From Antarcticibacterium sp. 1MA-6-2 (GTDB lineage Bacteria > Bacteroidota > Bacteroidia > Flavobacteriales > Flavobacteriaceae), in contig NZ_CP091036.1 of assembly GCF_021535135.1 (NCBI RefSeq), forward strand, positions 1,178,001 through 1,242,000: a DNA stretch of 64,000 bases. The letters are read 5' to 3'. Below, piece after piece: positions 20,184 to 30,201 of this stretch. Made by a program: the position numbers and the translations under genes. Positions within the stretch are counted from its first letter, which is position 1. The number at the start of each line of letters is the position of its first letter. Below the pieces are notes generated by a model. That model did not search any database and was not told where the DNA came from. It saw only the letters and a program-made list of their open reading frames with translations.

Positions 20184-21773
20184 TTGCAGAAAAACAGGAA
20201 GGCCTATAGGGTGTTTTATAAGCTTGAGGAACATCTTGAGATACCCATGTTCATACTCGCCCTGGTTTGGTTATATCTTTTTATAGCTGAGCTTGTAAAG
20301 GGACTAAGTCAATTTCAGGAAACTCTCATTTACGTTATCTGGGGCCTATTTATACTGGAATTTCTAATTAAGCTTATTGTAGCGCCCCGAAAGATGCAGT
20401 TCATTAAGCAAAACTGGATTACCCTTATTGCCTTACTCATTCCTGCTTTTAGAATGCTGAGGATCTTTAACGCTCTGCGCATCCTTAGAACGGTTAGAGT
20501 AATTAATTCTACACGTGTTATTAGAGCTATAACTTCAGGTAAAAGATTTTTTTCTGCATTAAACGAGGCTCAGGGACCAAGCCCGAATCCCGAGATGGAC
20601 GTAGGACTTTTAATTGCTTATACCAGGAAGGAAGACAAAGAAGCTTTAATTTCTTTTGCTGAACAAATTACACAGGACGTAAAAATAGAATTGGAGGAGA
20701 GCACAGGGTTAAAATGGAATTTTGATGTTGCTGAAGATTTTAGGCTGGAGAGTGATTCCTCCCGAAGTCCTTCAGAGTTTTTAGACAGAGCGAGTACGAG
20801 TATGGCTGAAGGTCCTTACGACCTGGTTACCGTAATTACAGATGTTGGACTTATGTCACGCCGCAATAATCTCGTCGCGGCTTTGAGCTCCACTGTTACC
20901 CGCGTAATTGTGATCTCCACCCGAAGACTTACTGCCACAGGAAAAAATAAAGCTTCCCTGGACCTTACAAATGAGACTGTGAGGAAGAACACTGCCACGC
21001 TCTTCCTTCGCCAGGCAGGGCATATATTAGGGTTAAAAACTGCTAATTCTCCCGCATCCAGCAGGATAATGGGAGCAGAAAGTTTTCAGCAAGACCTAAA
21101 AAAATTTCCATCATTTTCAACAGAAGAAAAACGGAAATTAAAACAAAAAGCAAAAAAAACCCCCGACAGGGAATTGCAAAACGGTAATGATATAGAAACC
21201 TTTATTTTCCATATTCTTATGACGCTTAGGCACCCCGGTAAATTCTTCCGTCCCCTTTTAAAAAACCGCGCCTTGTTTTTACCCCTTTCCCTCCCCGGCC
21301 TAGCAACTGCTGCGGTAGCGCCATCTATTATTCTGGTTTTTAGTTCAGAAATCTGGGATGTAGGTTTGGGATTAACAAATGGAACTGCAGCTTTTTTTGC
21401 AGTAATAAGTATCATGCTGGCCAGTTTTTACCTGGTAAGGGTACAGTCTCTATTCCTGCCCAGAAAGGAGAAAAGAATTATCACCGAGCACCTCGCAGTT
21501 GCAAATTCTGTGATCTACTTTAGTATATTTTTCGCCTGTATTGGTCTCTTTCTTCTGGTAGCTGTGATGGCCCTAATATTAATGCTGTATGTTTTTCCTC
21601 CCGATCTTATGCAAACCTGGCCCACTCTTAATCGCCCTGAAATTACCCTTGAAGATCAATTAAGAATTGCAGTATTTATCAGTACCATTGGCGTCACCAC
21701 CGGAGCCCTGGCAGGTGGTCTTGAAAGTCGAAAAATTATTCAGCATTTAGCATTATTCCGAAATAGAGTATAA
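20184..21773 (+). CDS. Voltage-sensor-like membrane protein with degenerate metzincin-like domain
   Basis: A 529-residue intact frame with an unusual order. Residues ~20-117 look like an ion-channel voltage sensor: three hydrophobic segments, then an S4-like helix with arginines at spaced positions (FRMLRIFNALRILRTVRV). No pore loop follows. Residues ~140-340 are soluble and resemble an archaemetzincin-type zincin (YDLVTVITDVGLM, VIVISTRRLT, LRQAGHILGLKTAN, RIMGAE), but the HExxH site is RQAGH (276-280) and the third ligand is Thr, so it should be inactive. Residues ~365-520 hold about four more hydrophobic helices. The start is TTG. Function unknown; regulation or sensing by the membrane potential is only an inference. 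Confidence 0.75.
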   Translation: MQKNRKAYRVFYKLEEHLEIPMFILALVWLYLFIAELVKGLSQFQETLIYVIWGLFILEFLIKLIVAPRKMQFIKQNWITLIALLIPAFRMLRIFNALRILRTVRVINSTRVIRAITSGKRFFSALNEAQGPSPNPEMDVGLLIAYTRKEDKEALISFAEQITQDVKIELEESTGLKWNFDVAEDFRLESDSSRSPSEFLDRASTSMAEGPYDLVTVITDVGLMSRRNNLVAALSSTVTRVIVISTRRLTATGKNKASLDLTNETVRKNTATLFLRQAGHILGLKTANSPASSRIMGAESFQQDLKKFPSFSTEEKRKLKQKAKKTPDRELQNGNDIETFIFHILMTLRHPGKFFRPLLKNRALFLPLSLPGLATAAVAPSIILVFSSEIWDVGLGLTNGTAAFFAVISIMLASFYLVRVQSLFLPRKEKRIITEHLAVANSVIYFSIFFACIGLFLLVAVMALILMLYVFPPDLMQTWPTLNRPEITLEDQLRIAVFISTIGVTTGALAGGLESRKIIQHLALFRNRV

Positions 21774-21884
21774 TTTCTCAGGTCCCTAATATCTTTAAAA
21801 CTATTACCTTGAAATAATATAAGGGAAATCACCCAATTTTTTCAGTTAATTAGAATTTAACAGATATTTGCGAAAAATTAACAT

Positions 21885-21892
21885 TATCTTTG
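21885..21892 (+). promoter_or_regulatory. Possible -7 element before the 101-residue membrane protein
   Basis: TATCTTTG fits TAnnTTTG and lies 31 bases before the ATG at 21924. A TTTG at 21867-21870 is too close (14 bases) to be an ideal -33 element. Confidence 0.4.
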
Positions 21893-21923
21893 GTAGAGAT
21901 TTCCCCCATATTTTATTCACTCT

Positions 21924-22229
21924 ATGAGACCTCTGTTGAAGTTCAGATTATTGTTTTTTAGCCTCTTCTTAATATGCTATGCGCTAACAATTTTTTGCCT
22001 CTTTGATATTATTTCTTTTTCTCATCAATATCACTACTTCTTCTTTCTTGGATCTTTCTTTCTGCTAATGTTTTTTTTATCTTTTGTTTATTCTTTATAT
22101 AAAGGAGATGAAAATAACGGGAAAATTGAGCACTTCCTGGAGAACCTGTCACTGAAAATGGGCCTATTTAAAATTAGAAAACGAAAAAAAGATCCAATTC
22201 GTAAGAACCCGGTTTTGATATTTCCTTAA
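21924..22229 (+). CDS. Small two-helix membrane protein of unknown function
   Basis: 101 residues: two strong hydrophobic segments (LLFFSLFLICYALTIFCLF and YYFFFLGSFFLLMFFLSFV, separated by about 12 residues) followed by a basic cytoplasmic tail (FKIRKRKKDPIRK). ATG start with a plausible -7 box upstream. No family was recognised. It is followed by the convergent TolC gene. The gap of 105 bases after it holds no clear terminator. Confidence 0.55.
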   Translation: MRPLLKFRLLFFSLFLICYALTIFCLFDIISFSHQYHYFFFLGSFFLLMFFLSFVYSLYKGDENNGKIEHFLENLSLKMGLFKIRKRKKDPIRKNPVLIFP

Positions 22230-22334
22230 AGCTGCTCACGGGCGATTATTGAATTTCTTAATCTGGTTGATATGAAATCCTGGAATTTGTTTCCGATTGG
22301 CTGACTGTCTAAGCTTTTGGAATTTTTTGAAGAA

Positions 22335-23637
22335 TTACAACATTAGATTTCCTGCGAATTCCTTCAGATTTATTTCTGAAAGTTTTGCCTGAAAAATTGC
22401 GTTACTGCGTCTTACTACAGCATTTATATAGTTTAATTGTGCAGTCCTAAATTCTATAGTTGGAATAGTCCCTATCCTAAATTTGTCCATTGTAATTTCC
22501 AGATTCTCTTTGGCAATAGCCTCATTATTTCTTTCCAGCTCAATAAGACTAATATTGGTAAGGTAGGTTTGGTAAGCTATTCCCAGTTGCGATTGCAAAT
22601 TTAAGATCTGCTCCTCTACAAGTAACTCGGTATTCTCAATTTGGATCCGGGCAACTTTTTCATTCCTGTTCTGGTTAAAACCGTCAAAAATGTTCATCCT
22701 TGCGGTAAAACCATAGTTCCAGCCGCGGGAGTTGGCACTGGTGGTAAATCCTAAACTAGATTCTGACTCATTAAACTGGTAGCTTAGTGGTTGCGACAAG
22801 ACTGGGATAGCGACCCGCCTTTACCTGTTTCAGTTCCAGTTTTGCAATATTATTATTAATTACCTGTGCCTGTAAAGTGGGATTTTGTTGTAAGGCCATA
22901 GCCTCCAATTCAGGAAGGAAAAGATCCTGGTCCACTTCAAAATCCTCTATTACTTCAAAAATAATTTGAGGATCCCGGGCGAGGATCTGGTTAAGGCGGA
23001 TCATTGTATTTCTATACTGTTCCTGCTGCCGCAACATCTCGGTCCTGTCTGTATTCATATCCACCTGCGCATTGAGTACTTCCAGCTTAGAAGATTTCCC
23101 GATAGTGAACCTGTTTTGCGCAAGTTCAAGCCGTTGTTCTGATATTACAAGTGTACTGTCCAGGGCTGCCAGCTGCTGCTGCTGCTGTACCATATCATAG
23201 TACGTGATCATTACATCACTCACTCTCTCAAGTATGGTTTGCTGCAACTCTGCCTCCCCAAGTTTCTCCAATTCCTGCAATTGATCATGACGTGCAAACA
23301 TCCTGAACCCGTCAAAAATTGTCCAGTCCATGACAACCCCGTAGTTTATATTGTTGTTCCGGGCATCATCAAGCTCTATAAGATTGCCATCTGCACGGGT
23401 TTGTGAACTATTTTGGATACTACTATTTGTTGTTCCTGCTATGCCCACAGTGGGTAACATTCCAGCGTTACCTATACTTACCTGGGTTTGGTCTATTTCA
23501 AGCTCATTGGAAGCTAACCGAATTTGGAAATTATTTTCCAAAGCAATTTTAACAGCTTCTTCAACGGTTAAAAGCTCCTGCGATTGAGAATTAAAAACAA
23601 AAAGAAATAATATTGAAAAGCTGAGTAATTTATTCAT
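22335..23637 (-). CDS. TolC family outer-membrane efflux channel (one frame break)
   Basis: About 434 residues, with signal peptide LLSFSILFLFVFNSQSQ and the two-fold repeated TolC coiled-coil pattern: LTVEEAVKIALENNFQIRLA, LAQNRFTIGKSSKLEVLNAQVD, then ENLEITMDKFRIGTIPTIEFRTAQLNYINA. It forms the outer-membrane exit duct for the adjacent RND pump. The frames join at 22783-22785. The coding strand reads ACTAAGC where ACTGGC gives VATT-Gly-YQFNESES. The start overlaps the last bases of the pump gene, so the order in the operon is adaptor, pump, TolC. Confidence 0.92.
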
Positions 23638-26600
23638 GGAACTGGGGTTCCGGATTTCTTCTGATTTCCGGGCTTACTTGAGTTTCTAATTCGGCAAATT
23701 CTGGCCTGTGCTTCTTTTCCCTGGACCACATTAAGTACACTGCAGGTATAATGAAAAGGGTTAAAATCAGGGAGAACATTGTTCCACCAATAATTACAAC
23801 TCCCATTCCTATACGGCTGGTCGATGCAGCACCAAAAGCAACTGCAATTGGAAGAGCACCAAGTGCGATTGTTAAGCTGGTCATAAGGATTGGACGCAGA
23901 CGGCTTTCTGATGCCTTTAAAATTGCATCTCTTTTATTCATTCCCTGCTCCCGTAATTGATTGGCAAATTCAACTATTAAAATTCCGTTTTTCGTCACAA
24001 GGCCTATTAACATTACAGTTCCAATCTGGCTGAAAATATTCCAGGATTGTCCAAAGAGCCAGAGACTAAATAAAGCTCCCGCTACTGCCATGGGAACAGT
24101 AAGAATAATTATAAGTGGATCCATAAAACTTTCAAACTGGGCAGCCAGAAGAAGAAAAATTAGCAATAATGCGAGTCCAAAAGCAAACATTGTATTGGAA
24201 CTACTTTCCACAAAATCCCTTGACTCTCCTCCAAGATCTGTAGTAAAAGAATCATTCAGCACTTTTTCTCTTATTCTCTCCATTGCGTCTATCCCGTCTC
24301 CCATACTCTTTCCTGGTGCAAGACTGGCAGAAACAGTCGCACTCATATAGCGGTTGTTGTGGTATAAAGTAGGCGGGCTACTTTGTTCTTCTGTTGTAAC
24401 CAGGTTATCCAGCTGAATTAAAAGACCATCCCTGTTTCTCACAAACATTGAAGTAAGATCCATGGGAGCATTCCTGTCTTTTTTATCAAACTGCCCCATT
24501 ACCTGATACTGTTTACCATTCATCATAAAGTATCCGAATCTTTGTCCGCTCAAAGCAAGCTGCAGCGTTTGTGCCACGTCAAGAACTGAAACTCCCATTG
24601 TTTGAGCTTTCTCCCTGTCAATTGTTACATATATTTCAGGTTTGTTGAACTTCAGATTAAGATCTGAATTTGAAAAAGTTGGGTCGTTCTCCACTTCTTC
24701 CATAAACTCCGGAATCTTTTCTTCCAGTTGCTGGAAATTCTGTGCCTGAATAATATACTGAATAGGCATTCCTCCCCTCCTGTTAACTGCAATAGTGGGG
24801 CTCTGGCTAACATTCGTCCTTGCATCGGGATATTGTTTGGTCCAGGCAGTTAATTTGTTTGCTATTTCTTCCTGTGAACGCTCCCTCTCTCCGGGTTCTA
24901 CAAGAGCTATTCTTCCAAAGCCACTGTTAACCGAATTTGATCCCCATCCGGGAGAGGTAATTATTAAACTTACTTTTTTCTCCGGAATAGAATCATTAAT
25001 TAGCTGAGTAAGCTCAGTCATATACCTATCCATATATTCATAGGAAGAACCTTCAGGAGCTGTCGCATTAATACTAATAAAACTTCTGTCCTCATAGGGA
25101 GCTGTTTCCTTCTGAAGCAGACTGTAAAAAACAACAGTAGCAACTAAACATAATCCCAGAATGGGAAAGCTTATCCACTTCTTATTCATAAAAGACCGAA
25201 GCGATTCAGCATAACTATTATTCATCTTCACAAAATACTTCTCAGTAAAATTGTAAAATTTGGAGTTGTTCTGCTTCCCGGGTTTCATAAGGTATGCGTT
25301 CAACATTGGAGTCAAAGTAAGAGCTACAAATGCCGAAATAAGAACTGCAGCCGCTAATACTACTCCAAATTCCCGGAATAATCTTCCCACAAATCCTTCA
25401 AGAAAAATTACCGGAAGGAATACTGCCGCCAGAGTAACAGAAATAGAAATTACCGCAAAAAATATCTCGTTGGATCCTTCAATTGCTGCTTTGATCGGGC
25501 TCATCCCCTCCTCTACTTTCTTATAAATATTTTCAGTGACCACGATACCGTCATCTACCACCAGACCCGTTGCCAGAACAATAGCTAAAAGTGTAAGTAC
25601 ATTGATTGAGAAACCAAAGATCCACATAATGAAAAAGGTGGCAATTAAAGACACCGGAATATCAATTAGTGGCCGTAACGCAATTGACCAGTTCCTGAAG
25701 AAAAGATAGATCACCAGGATTACCAGAATAATAGCAATAGCAAGGGTTTCCACAACCTCAGTTACAGATTTTTTTACAAATGTTGTATTATCGAATGCGA
25801 TATTAAGATTGAAATCCTCCGGCAGATCTTTCTGCAACATCTCGTACTGCTCATAAAAAGCATCAGCAATGTCGAGGTAGTTAGTCCCCGGCTGGGGAAT
25901 AATTACCATAGAAACCATTTCCTGACCGGAATCACTGAGCTTTGTCTCTAGATTTTCCGCCTCCAGGGCTGCAGATCCTACGTCACTAAATCTTATTAGT
26001 TTATCCCCGTCTGACCGGATTATTATATTATTGAATTGTTCAACTGTTGAAAGATTTCCAATAGTCTTTACTGCCAGTTCAGTATTGGAACCTGAAAGTT
26101 TCCCCGTTGGCAGTTCCACATTTTGTGCACTCAGTGCCGCACGTACGTCGCTTACTGTTGCACCGTATGAAGCCAGTTTTACCGGATCAATCCACAACCT
26201 CATCGCGTACCTGCGCTGTCCCCATATTTGAACACTACTTACTCCGGGTATCGTTTGTAATCGGGGAGCAATGACATTTTCGGCATAATCGCTTAGCTCC
26301 AGCACATTCTTCTCCTTGCTCTGAACCGTCATCGCTATGATGGGCTGGGAATCAGCATCAGCTTTAGATACTACCGGGGGTGCATCTATATCCTGCGGAA
26401 GCTTACGTACTGCTTGCGATACTTTGTCCCGAACATCATTTGCCGCAGCTTCAAGATCTTTATCAAGATTAAATTCAATGTTAATGTTGCTGGATCCCTG
26501 GCTACTGGTGGAACTAATATTCCTTATCCCGTCTATGGAGTTGATCTCCTTTTCAAGAGGTTCTGTTATCTGGGATTCAATAATATCGGGATTGGCACCT

Positions 26601-26755
26601 GTATAGCTTGTACGTACCGAAATTATCGCAGGATCAATACTTGGGAATTCCCGAACTCCGAGATAGGTAAAGCCAATGATCCCAAAAAGCACAATTGCAA
26701 TGTTCATTACAATTGTGAGCACGGGACGCTTAATACTAAGTGTAGATAAACTCAT
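23630..26755 (-). CDS. RND efflux pump permease (HAE-1/AcrB-like)
   Basis: 1041 residues, standard length. The N-terminus is the typical ...LSIKRPVLTIVMNIAIVLFG first helix. Then come FPSIDPAIISVRTSYTGANP, the TM4 proton-relay pair in GLVVDDGIVVTENIYKK, IKAAIEGSNEIFFAVISIS, and the C-terminal block with LLIFLLLAAQFESFMDPLII and TKNGILIVEFANQLREQG. It is a proton-driven inner-membrane pump of a tripartite drug/solute exporter. Its stop overlaps the TolC gene and its ATG overlaps the adaptor stop. The frame is intact over 3.1 kb. Confidence 0.97.
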   Translation of the reverse strand: MSLSTLSIKRPVLTIVMNIAIVLFGIIGFTYLGVREFPSIDPAIISVRTSYTGANPDIIESQITEPLEKEINSIDGIRNISSTSSQGSSNINIEFNLDKDLEAAANDVRDKVSQAVRKLPQDIDAPPVVSKADADSQPIIAMTVQSKEKNVLELSDYAENVIAPRLQTIPGVSSVQIWGQRRYAMRLWIDPVKLASYGATVSDVRAALSAQNVELPTGKLSGSNTELAVKTIGNLSTVEQFNNIIIRSDGDKLIRFSDVGSAALEAENLETKLSDSGQEMVSMVIIPQPGTNYLDIADAFYEQYEMLQKDLPEDFNLNIAFDNTTFVKKSVTEVVETLAIAIILVILVIYLFFRNWSIALRPLIDIPVSLIATFFIMWIFGFSINVLTLLAIVLATGLVVDDGIVVTENIYKKVEEGMSPIKAAIEGSNEIFFAVISISVTLAAVFLPVIFLEGFVGRLFREFGVVLAAAVLISAFVALTLTPMLNAYLMKPGKQNNSKFYNFTEKYFVKMNNSYAESLRSFMNKKWISFPILGLCLVATVVFYSLLQKETAPYEDRSFISINATAPEGSSYEYMDRYMTELTQLINDSIPEKKVSLIITSPGWGSNSVNSGFGRIALVEPGERERSQEEIANKLTAWTKQYPDARTNVSQSPTIAVNRRGGMPIQYIIQAQNFQQLEEKIPEFMEEVENDPTFSNSDLNLKFNKPEIYVTIDREKAQTMGVSVLDVAQTLQLALSGQRFGYFMMNGKQYQVMGQFDKKDRNAPMDLTSMFVRNRDGLLIQLDNLVTTEEQSSPPTLYHNNRYMSATVSASLAPGKSMGDGIDAMERIREKVLNDSFTTDLGGESRDFVESSSNTMFAFGLALLLIFLLLAAQFESFMDPLIIILTVPMAVAGALFSLWLFGQSWNIFSQIGTVMLIGLVTKNGILIVEFANQLREQGMNKRDAILKASESRLRPILMTSLTIALGALPIAVAFGAASTSRIGMGVVIIGGTMFSLILTLFIIPAVYLMWSREKKHRPEFAELETQVSPEIRRNPEPQFHE

Positions 26756-27834
26756 TACAATTGGGCATTAGCAACTGGTTGTCTTAAATCTACCTTTAGA
26801 GGAGTTCCATTTTTAAGGATCATTACTCCGGAAGTAAGAATAGTGTCTCCTGGTTTTAGACCTGAAAGCACCCTTACCAGGTTTTCTGTCCTGGCACCTG
26901 TTTCCACAACGATCTCCTTTGCTTTTCCGTTTTCAGAAACAAAGATCTTCTTTCCATTTTGGATTGGGATTAATGCTTCTGAAGGAACCATTAAAGCGTT
27001 GTTTACTTTAGCCAGAGGGACGAAAACATTGGCAAAACTACCGGGGATCAATTTTCCTTCAGCATTTTCTGCAACCGCTCTCATTTTTAGAGTCCTTGTA
27101 GATACTTCAACTTCGGGTTCCATAGCATAGATTTCTGCCTTGTGTTCCATTGAAGAGTTTGAGGTAGAAAAAGAGATGGTATCGCCCAATTTCACCTGTG
27201 AAGAATATTTTTCAGGAATTGAAAAAGTGATTTTCAGCCTGTCAGTATTCACAAGTTTTGCGATGAGAGTAGAAGGAGTCACATAAGTACCTTGCGATAT
27301 AGATCTCAAACCTATAATTCCTGAAAAAGGAGCTCGTACAGTTGCTTTGGAAAGTTGAGCTGCCATTAACTGTGATTCTGCTTTTGCCGATGCAAGATCA
27401 GCTTCAGCCATATCATATTCTTCCCTGCTTATAGCTTCTTTCTCCAGAAGCAGTTTTGCCCTTCGCTCATTTTCTGAAGCCAGTTTTTCTGAAGTTTGCA
27501 CCTTTGCCAGTTGAGCTCTCAATTCCTGATCGTTCACCCGAAAAAGAACCTGTCCTTTCGAGACCCTGCTCCCCTCCTCAAAATTTATGTTTTCAACAAT
27601 TCCTGAAACTTCACTGCGAATTTCGATAGTTTCATTCGCCTCCAGCGAACCTGACAGAGATAAATTATCTGCAAATTCTCGCGGCTGCAGGACCAGGCCT
27701 CCAACCTTAACCGGAGCTAGTGCACCTCCTGTTTTCCCCTGATTTGCACTTTCACTGTTATTTGAAATCCTATAGGCCACTAATCCTATAAAACCAACAG
27801 CAAGGAGAATAAAAACTACATATTTGACTTTCAT
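26755..27834 (-). CDS. RND efflux periplasmic adaptor subunit (MFP family)
   Basis: 359 residues. An N-terminal membrane anchor (KYVVFILLAVGFIGLVAYRIS) is followed by the lipoyl/hairpin/barrel order of membrane fusion proteins: ANETIEIRSEVSGIVENINF, GSRVSKGQVLFRVNDQELRAQL, a coiled-coil hairpin with EKEAISREEYDMAEADLASAKAE, TVRAPFSGIIGLRSISQGTYV, and a C-terminal LIPIQNGKKIFVSENGKA. It bridges the pump and TolC. First gene of the operon; the stop codon overlaps the pump ATG (TAATGA type). The frame is intact. Confidence 0.95.
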   Translation of the reverse strand: MKVKYVVFILLAVGFIGLVAYRISNNSESANQGKTGGALAPVKVGGLVLQPREFADNLSLSGSLEANETIEIRSEVSGIVENINFEEGSRVSKGQVLFRVNDQELRAQLAKVQTSEKLASENERRAKLLLEKEAISREEYDMAEADLASAKAESQLMAAQLSKATVRAPFSGIIGLRSISQGTYVTPSTLIAKLVNTDRLKITFSIPEKYSSQVKLGDTISFSTSNSSMEHKAEIYAMEPEVEVSTRTLKMRAVAENAEGKLIPGSFANVFVPLAKVNNALMVPSEALIPIQNGKKIFVSENGKAKEIVVETGARTENLVRVLSGLKPGDTILTSGVMILKNGTPLKVDLRQPVANAQL

Positions 27835-28150
27835 TTAATTGTGAGGTAACTCAGGCTTAATTCCTGAAATTCTTAATTAACAAATCTAAATCTTCTTACT
27901 CAAAAATTTTCCTTAACATCATTGTTTTCTTTGATAATTCCATCTGCAAAAGCGACATAACAATAATCCTGAGGAAGGGAGTTGTGAAAATTAATAGTAC
28001 TTACACTTTTAATTGTGACTCCGACTGCACATAAGACTTGGTAGAGAAGAAAAGGTTTAATGACCAATGAACAAAAAGAAAAAAGTTTTTACAAAATGAT
28101 TTTCTTCTTTGTAAGAATCATTCATTTTGCAAGGAGCTTCCAATGGAATT
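27835..28150. other. Intergenic region upstream of RND operon
   Basis: A 316-base non-coding stretch between the RND adaptor start and the end of the aldehyde dehydrogenase gene, both on the minus strand. It should hold the RND promoter and the dehydrogenase terminator. An imperfect inverted repeat (AAAATGA ... CATTTT) occurs near 28095-28130. No clear operator was seen. Confidence 0.4.
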
Positions 28151-29533
28151 TTACAATAATCGTTTTACAAATTTAAAGTATTTGAAGGGTGCATACTTAA
28201 AGGGTAAATCAATCCAGGTGGGGGTTTTAACTACAGCACGTTGATGACTAAAAGCCAAAAAACTCTGTTTCCCATGATAATTCCCCTGCCCACTATGACC
28301 TACGCCTCCAAATGGGAGATGGTGATTTGTGATATGCATTAAGGTGTCATTTAAAGCAGCTCCACCAGAACTTGTCTTTTTTAAAATTTCCCCGGCATTT
28401 CCTTTTCCAAAGTAGTATAAGGCCAGGGGCTTCTCCCTGGAATTTATAAAATTAATTGCCTCATCAATTTCAGTATACTCCATCACCGGGAGAATGGGTC
28501 CAAAAATTTCCTCCTGCATCAGGACATCTTCCGGTGTAATTTGATCCACGATCGTGGGTTCGATATACAATTCTTCCTTTTTAATTTTTCCTCCAAACCG
28601 CAAAGTTCCCTTTGTTTCATCAATTTGACTTAGCTAAGGCATTAAAAGTTTTCTCATTCACAATGCGAGGATAGAACCTAGCTTTTACTAATGTCGTCCC
28701 CGTACATTTCTCGCAGATGCTTTTCTATTTTTTGAAGGAGCGCTTCTTTTACAGATTTCTGTACCAGCAGGTAATCGGGAGCGATACAGGTTTGGCTTAG
28801 CGTTTATTGTTTTACCCCAGACAATTCTCTTTGCAGCAAGATCAATATTGGCCGTATGATCTACTATACAGGGACTTTTTCCTCCCAGCTCGAGGATCAC
28901 AGGAGTAAGAAATTCGGCTGCTGCTTTCATTACAATTTTACCTACTCTTGTGCTTCCGGTAAAAAAGATGAGATCAAATTTTAGATTCAGCAACGCCTCT
29001 CCCACTTGTTGTCCTCCCTGTACAAGTGCTACGTAGGTCTCGTCGAATGCCTCCTTAACAATATCTTCCATTACAGTGGCAATATTCATAGTAAATTCTG
29101 AAGGTTTTAATATCGCACAACATCCGGCAGAAATTGCTCCTACTAAAGGATTCATAAGGAGTTGAAAAGGGTAATTCCAAGGAGCAATGATCAATGCCTG
29201 CCCTAAAGGTTCAAAATAGATCCTGCTGGACGATGGGCGGAGATGAACCGGAGTTGGTACTTTTTTCGGCTTTGACCATTTCTCCAGCTTTTTGATGTGT
29301 AAATCGATTTCCTGAAGAACGATAGCTATTTCTGTAAGATAAGCCTCCTCCCTGGATTTGTGTAAATCTTTCCAAAGTGCAGTTAATATCCTTTCTTCAT
29401 TATCAAAGATGACCTGCCTGAATTTCTTTAACTGATTTATCCTGAAGTCTGTCTCCTTGGTTCTATGAGTACCGAAAAATTTTCGTTGCTCTTCGTGAAT
29501 TTTCTGAATGGTATCTATAGGAGTTTTTTTCAT
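28151..29533 (-). CDS. Aldehyde dehydrogenase family protein (three frame breaks)
   Basis: About 460 residues. Conserved pieces: PLGQALIIAPWNYPFQLLMN, KPSEFTM, FFTGSTRVGKIVMKAAAEFL, VILELGGKSPCIVDHTANID, (N)A-QTCIAPDYLLV with the catalytic Cys, FYPRIVNEKTFN, QEEIFGPILPVMEY and FGGVGHSGQGNYHGK. It oxidises fatty or aromatic aldehydes with NAD(P). Breaks on the coding strand: 28796-28798 (GCTAAGC, expected GCTGGC of NAGQTC, just before the catalytic Cys), 28677-28680 (AGCTAGGTTC) and 28629-28631 (GCTAAGT, expected GCTGGT). The lack of a long C-terminal extension places it with short class-3-like aldehyde dehydrogenases. Three independent breaks in one gene could mean a real pseudogene, but the lesion type matches the error pattern elsewhere. 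Confidence 0.85.
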
Positions 29534-29641
29534 AATTCGACTTATTTTTCAACAGGTTAAAATTTGCATACCTTCTGCGGCAACTGTTCAATCATATGCT
29601 TCTAAAAATACGAAATACTTCTCCATATTATTCGCACAGGC

Positions 29642-29663
29642 AAAATGGCCCGGCCCATTTTTT
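29642..29663 (+). terminator. Hairpin with T-run in a divergent intergenic region
   Basis: AAAATGG, GC-rich loop, CCATTTT followed by T residues. It lies between the divergent aldehyde dehydrogenase (-) and the 29821 gene (+), where no gene needs termination on the plus strand. It may end a short leader/small RNA, or be chance. Confidence 0.3.
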
Positions 29664-29820
29664 GTTTAAAAATGGGAATTCTCTCCGTGAGGAGCAATTC
29701 ATACAATTTTAAAAGCGCATATAGTGTATTTCATCGATTAAATTTATCTTTAAGCGATTTTAATATTTTTATTAACGATATTTGTCTTACAGATTTTCAA
29801 AAAATTGTCTGACACATCTT

Positions 29821-30201
29821 ATGCAAATGACCGCCCCCCAAACAGGTACTTCTCTTTTCGCTATTAAGGAAATAGATATGGCATTACGATATATTAGAGA
29901 AGAAAGAGAAAATGTAATTCCGCAGGATTCTTTTCGGGAAGATATGTTGAATGAACTGGAAGATTTTAATCTTATTAAAAAGCTTTCAAACGGTACTTAT
30001 ATCATTACCGAACAAGGATTGTATGCCCGTAAAATGGGAGCCCATCAATACATAGAAATGAAAAAATCAGAGGAGTTCTTTTCTAACTACTCTCCTGAAA
30101 AATATAACAGCAAGAAGAAATTAATTGATGTTACATTTATGGTTTCTCTATTGCTCCTTATAATCCTGCTCTTTAGCTACCGGGAAGATTTTTTTCAGTA
30201 G
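29821..30201 (+). CDS. Hypothetical protein with a C-terminal membrane anchor
   Basis: About 126 residues from ATG 29821 (a TTG at 29782 is also in frame). The soluble part looks like a small helix-turn-helix/winged fold (EIDMALRYIREERENVIPQD, MLNELEDFNLIKKLSNGTYI, ITEQGLYARKMGAH), followed by a basic linker and one C-terminal hydrophobic helix (LIDVTFMVSLLLLIILLFSY). The TEQG motif resembles the wing of MarR-like regulators, so a tail-anchored winged-helix protein is possible. No family was recognised with confidence. Confidence 0.6.
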   Translation: MQMTAPQTGTSLFAIKEIDMALRYIREERENVIPQDSFREDMLNELEDFNLIKKLSNGTYIITEQGLYARKMGAHQYIEMKKSEEFFSNYSPEKYNSKKKLIDVTFMVSLLLLIILLFSYREDFFQ

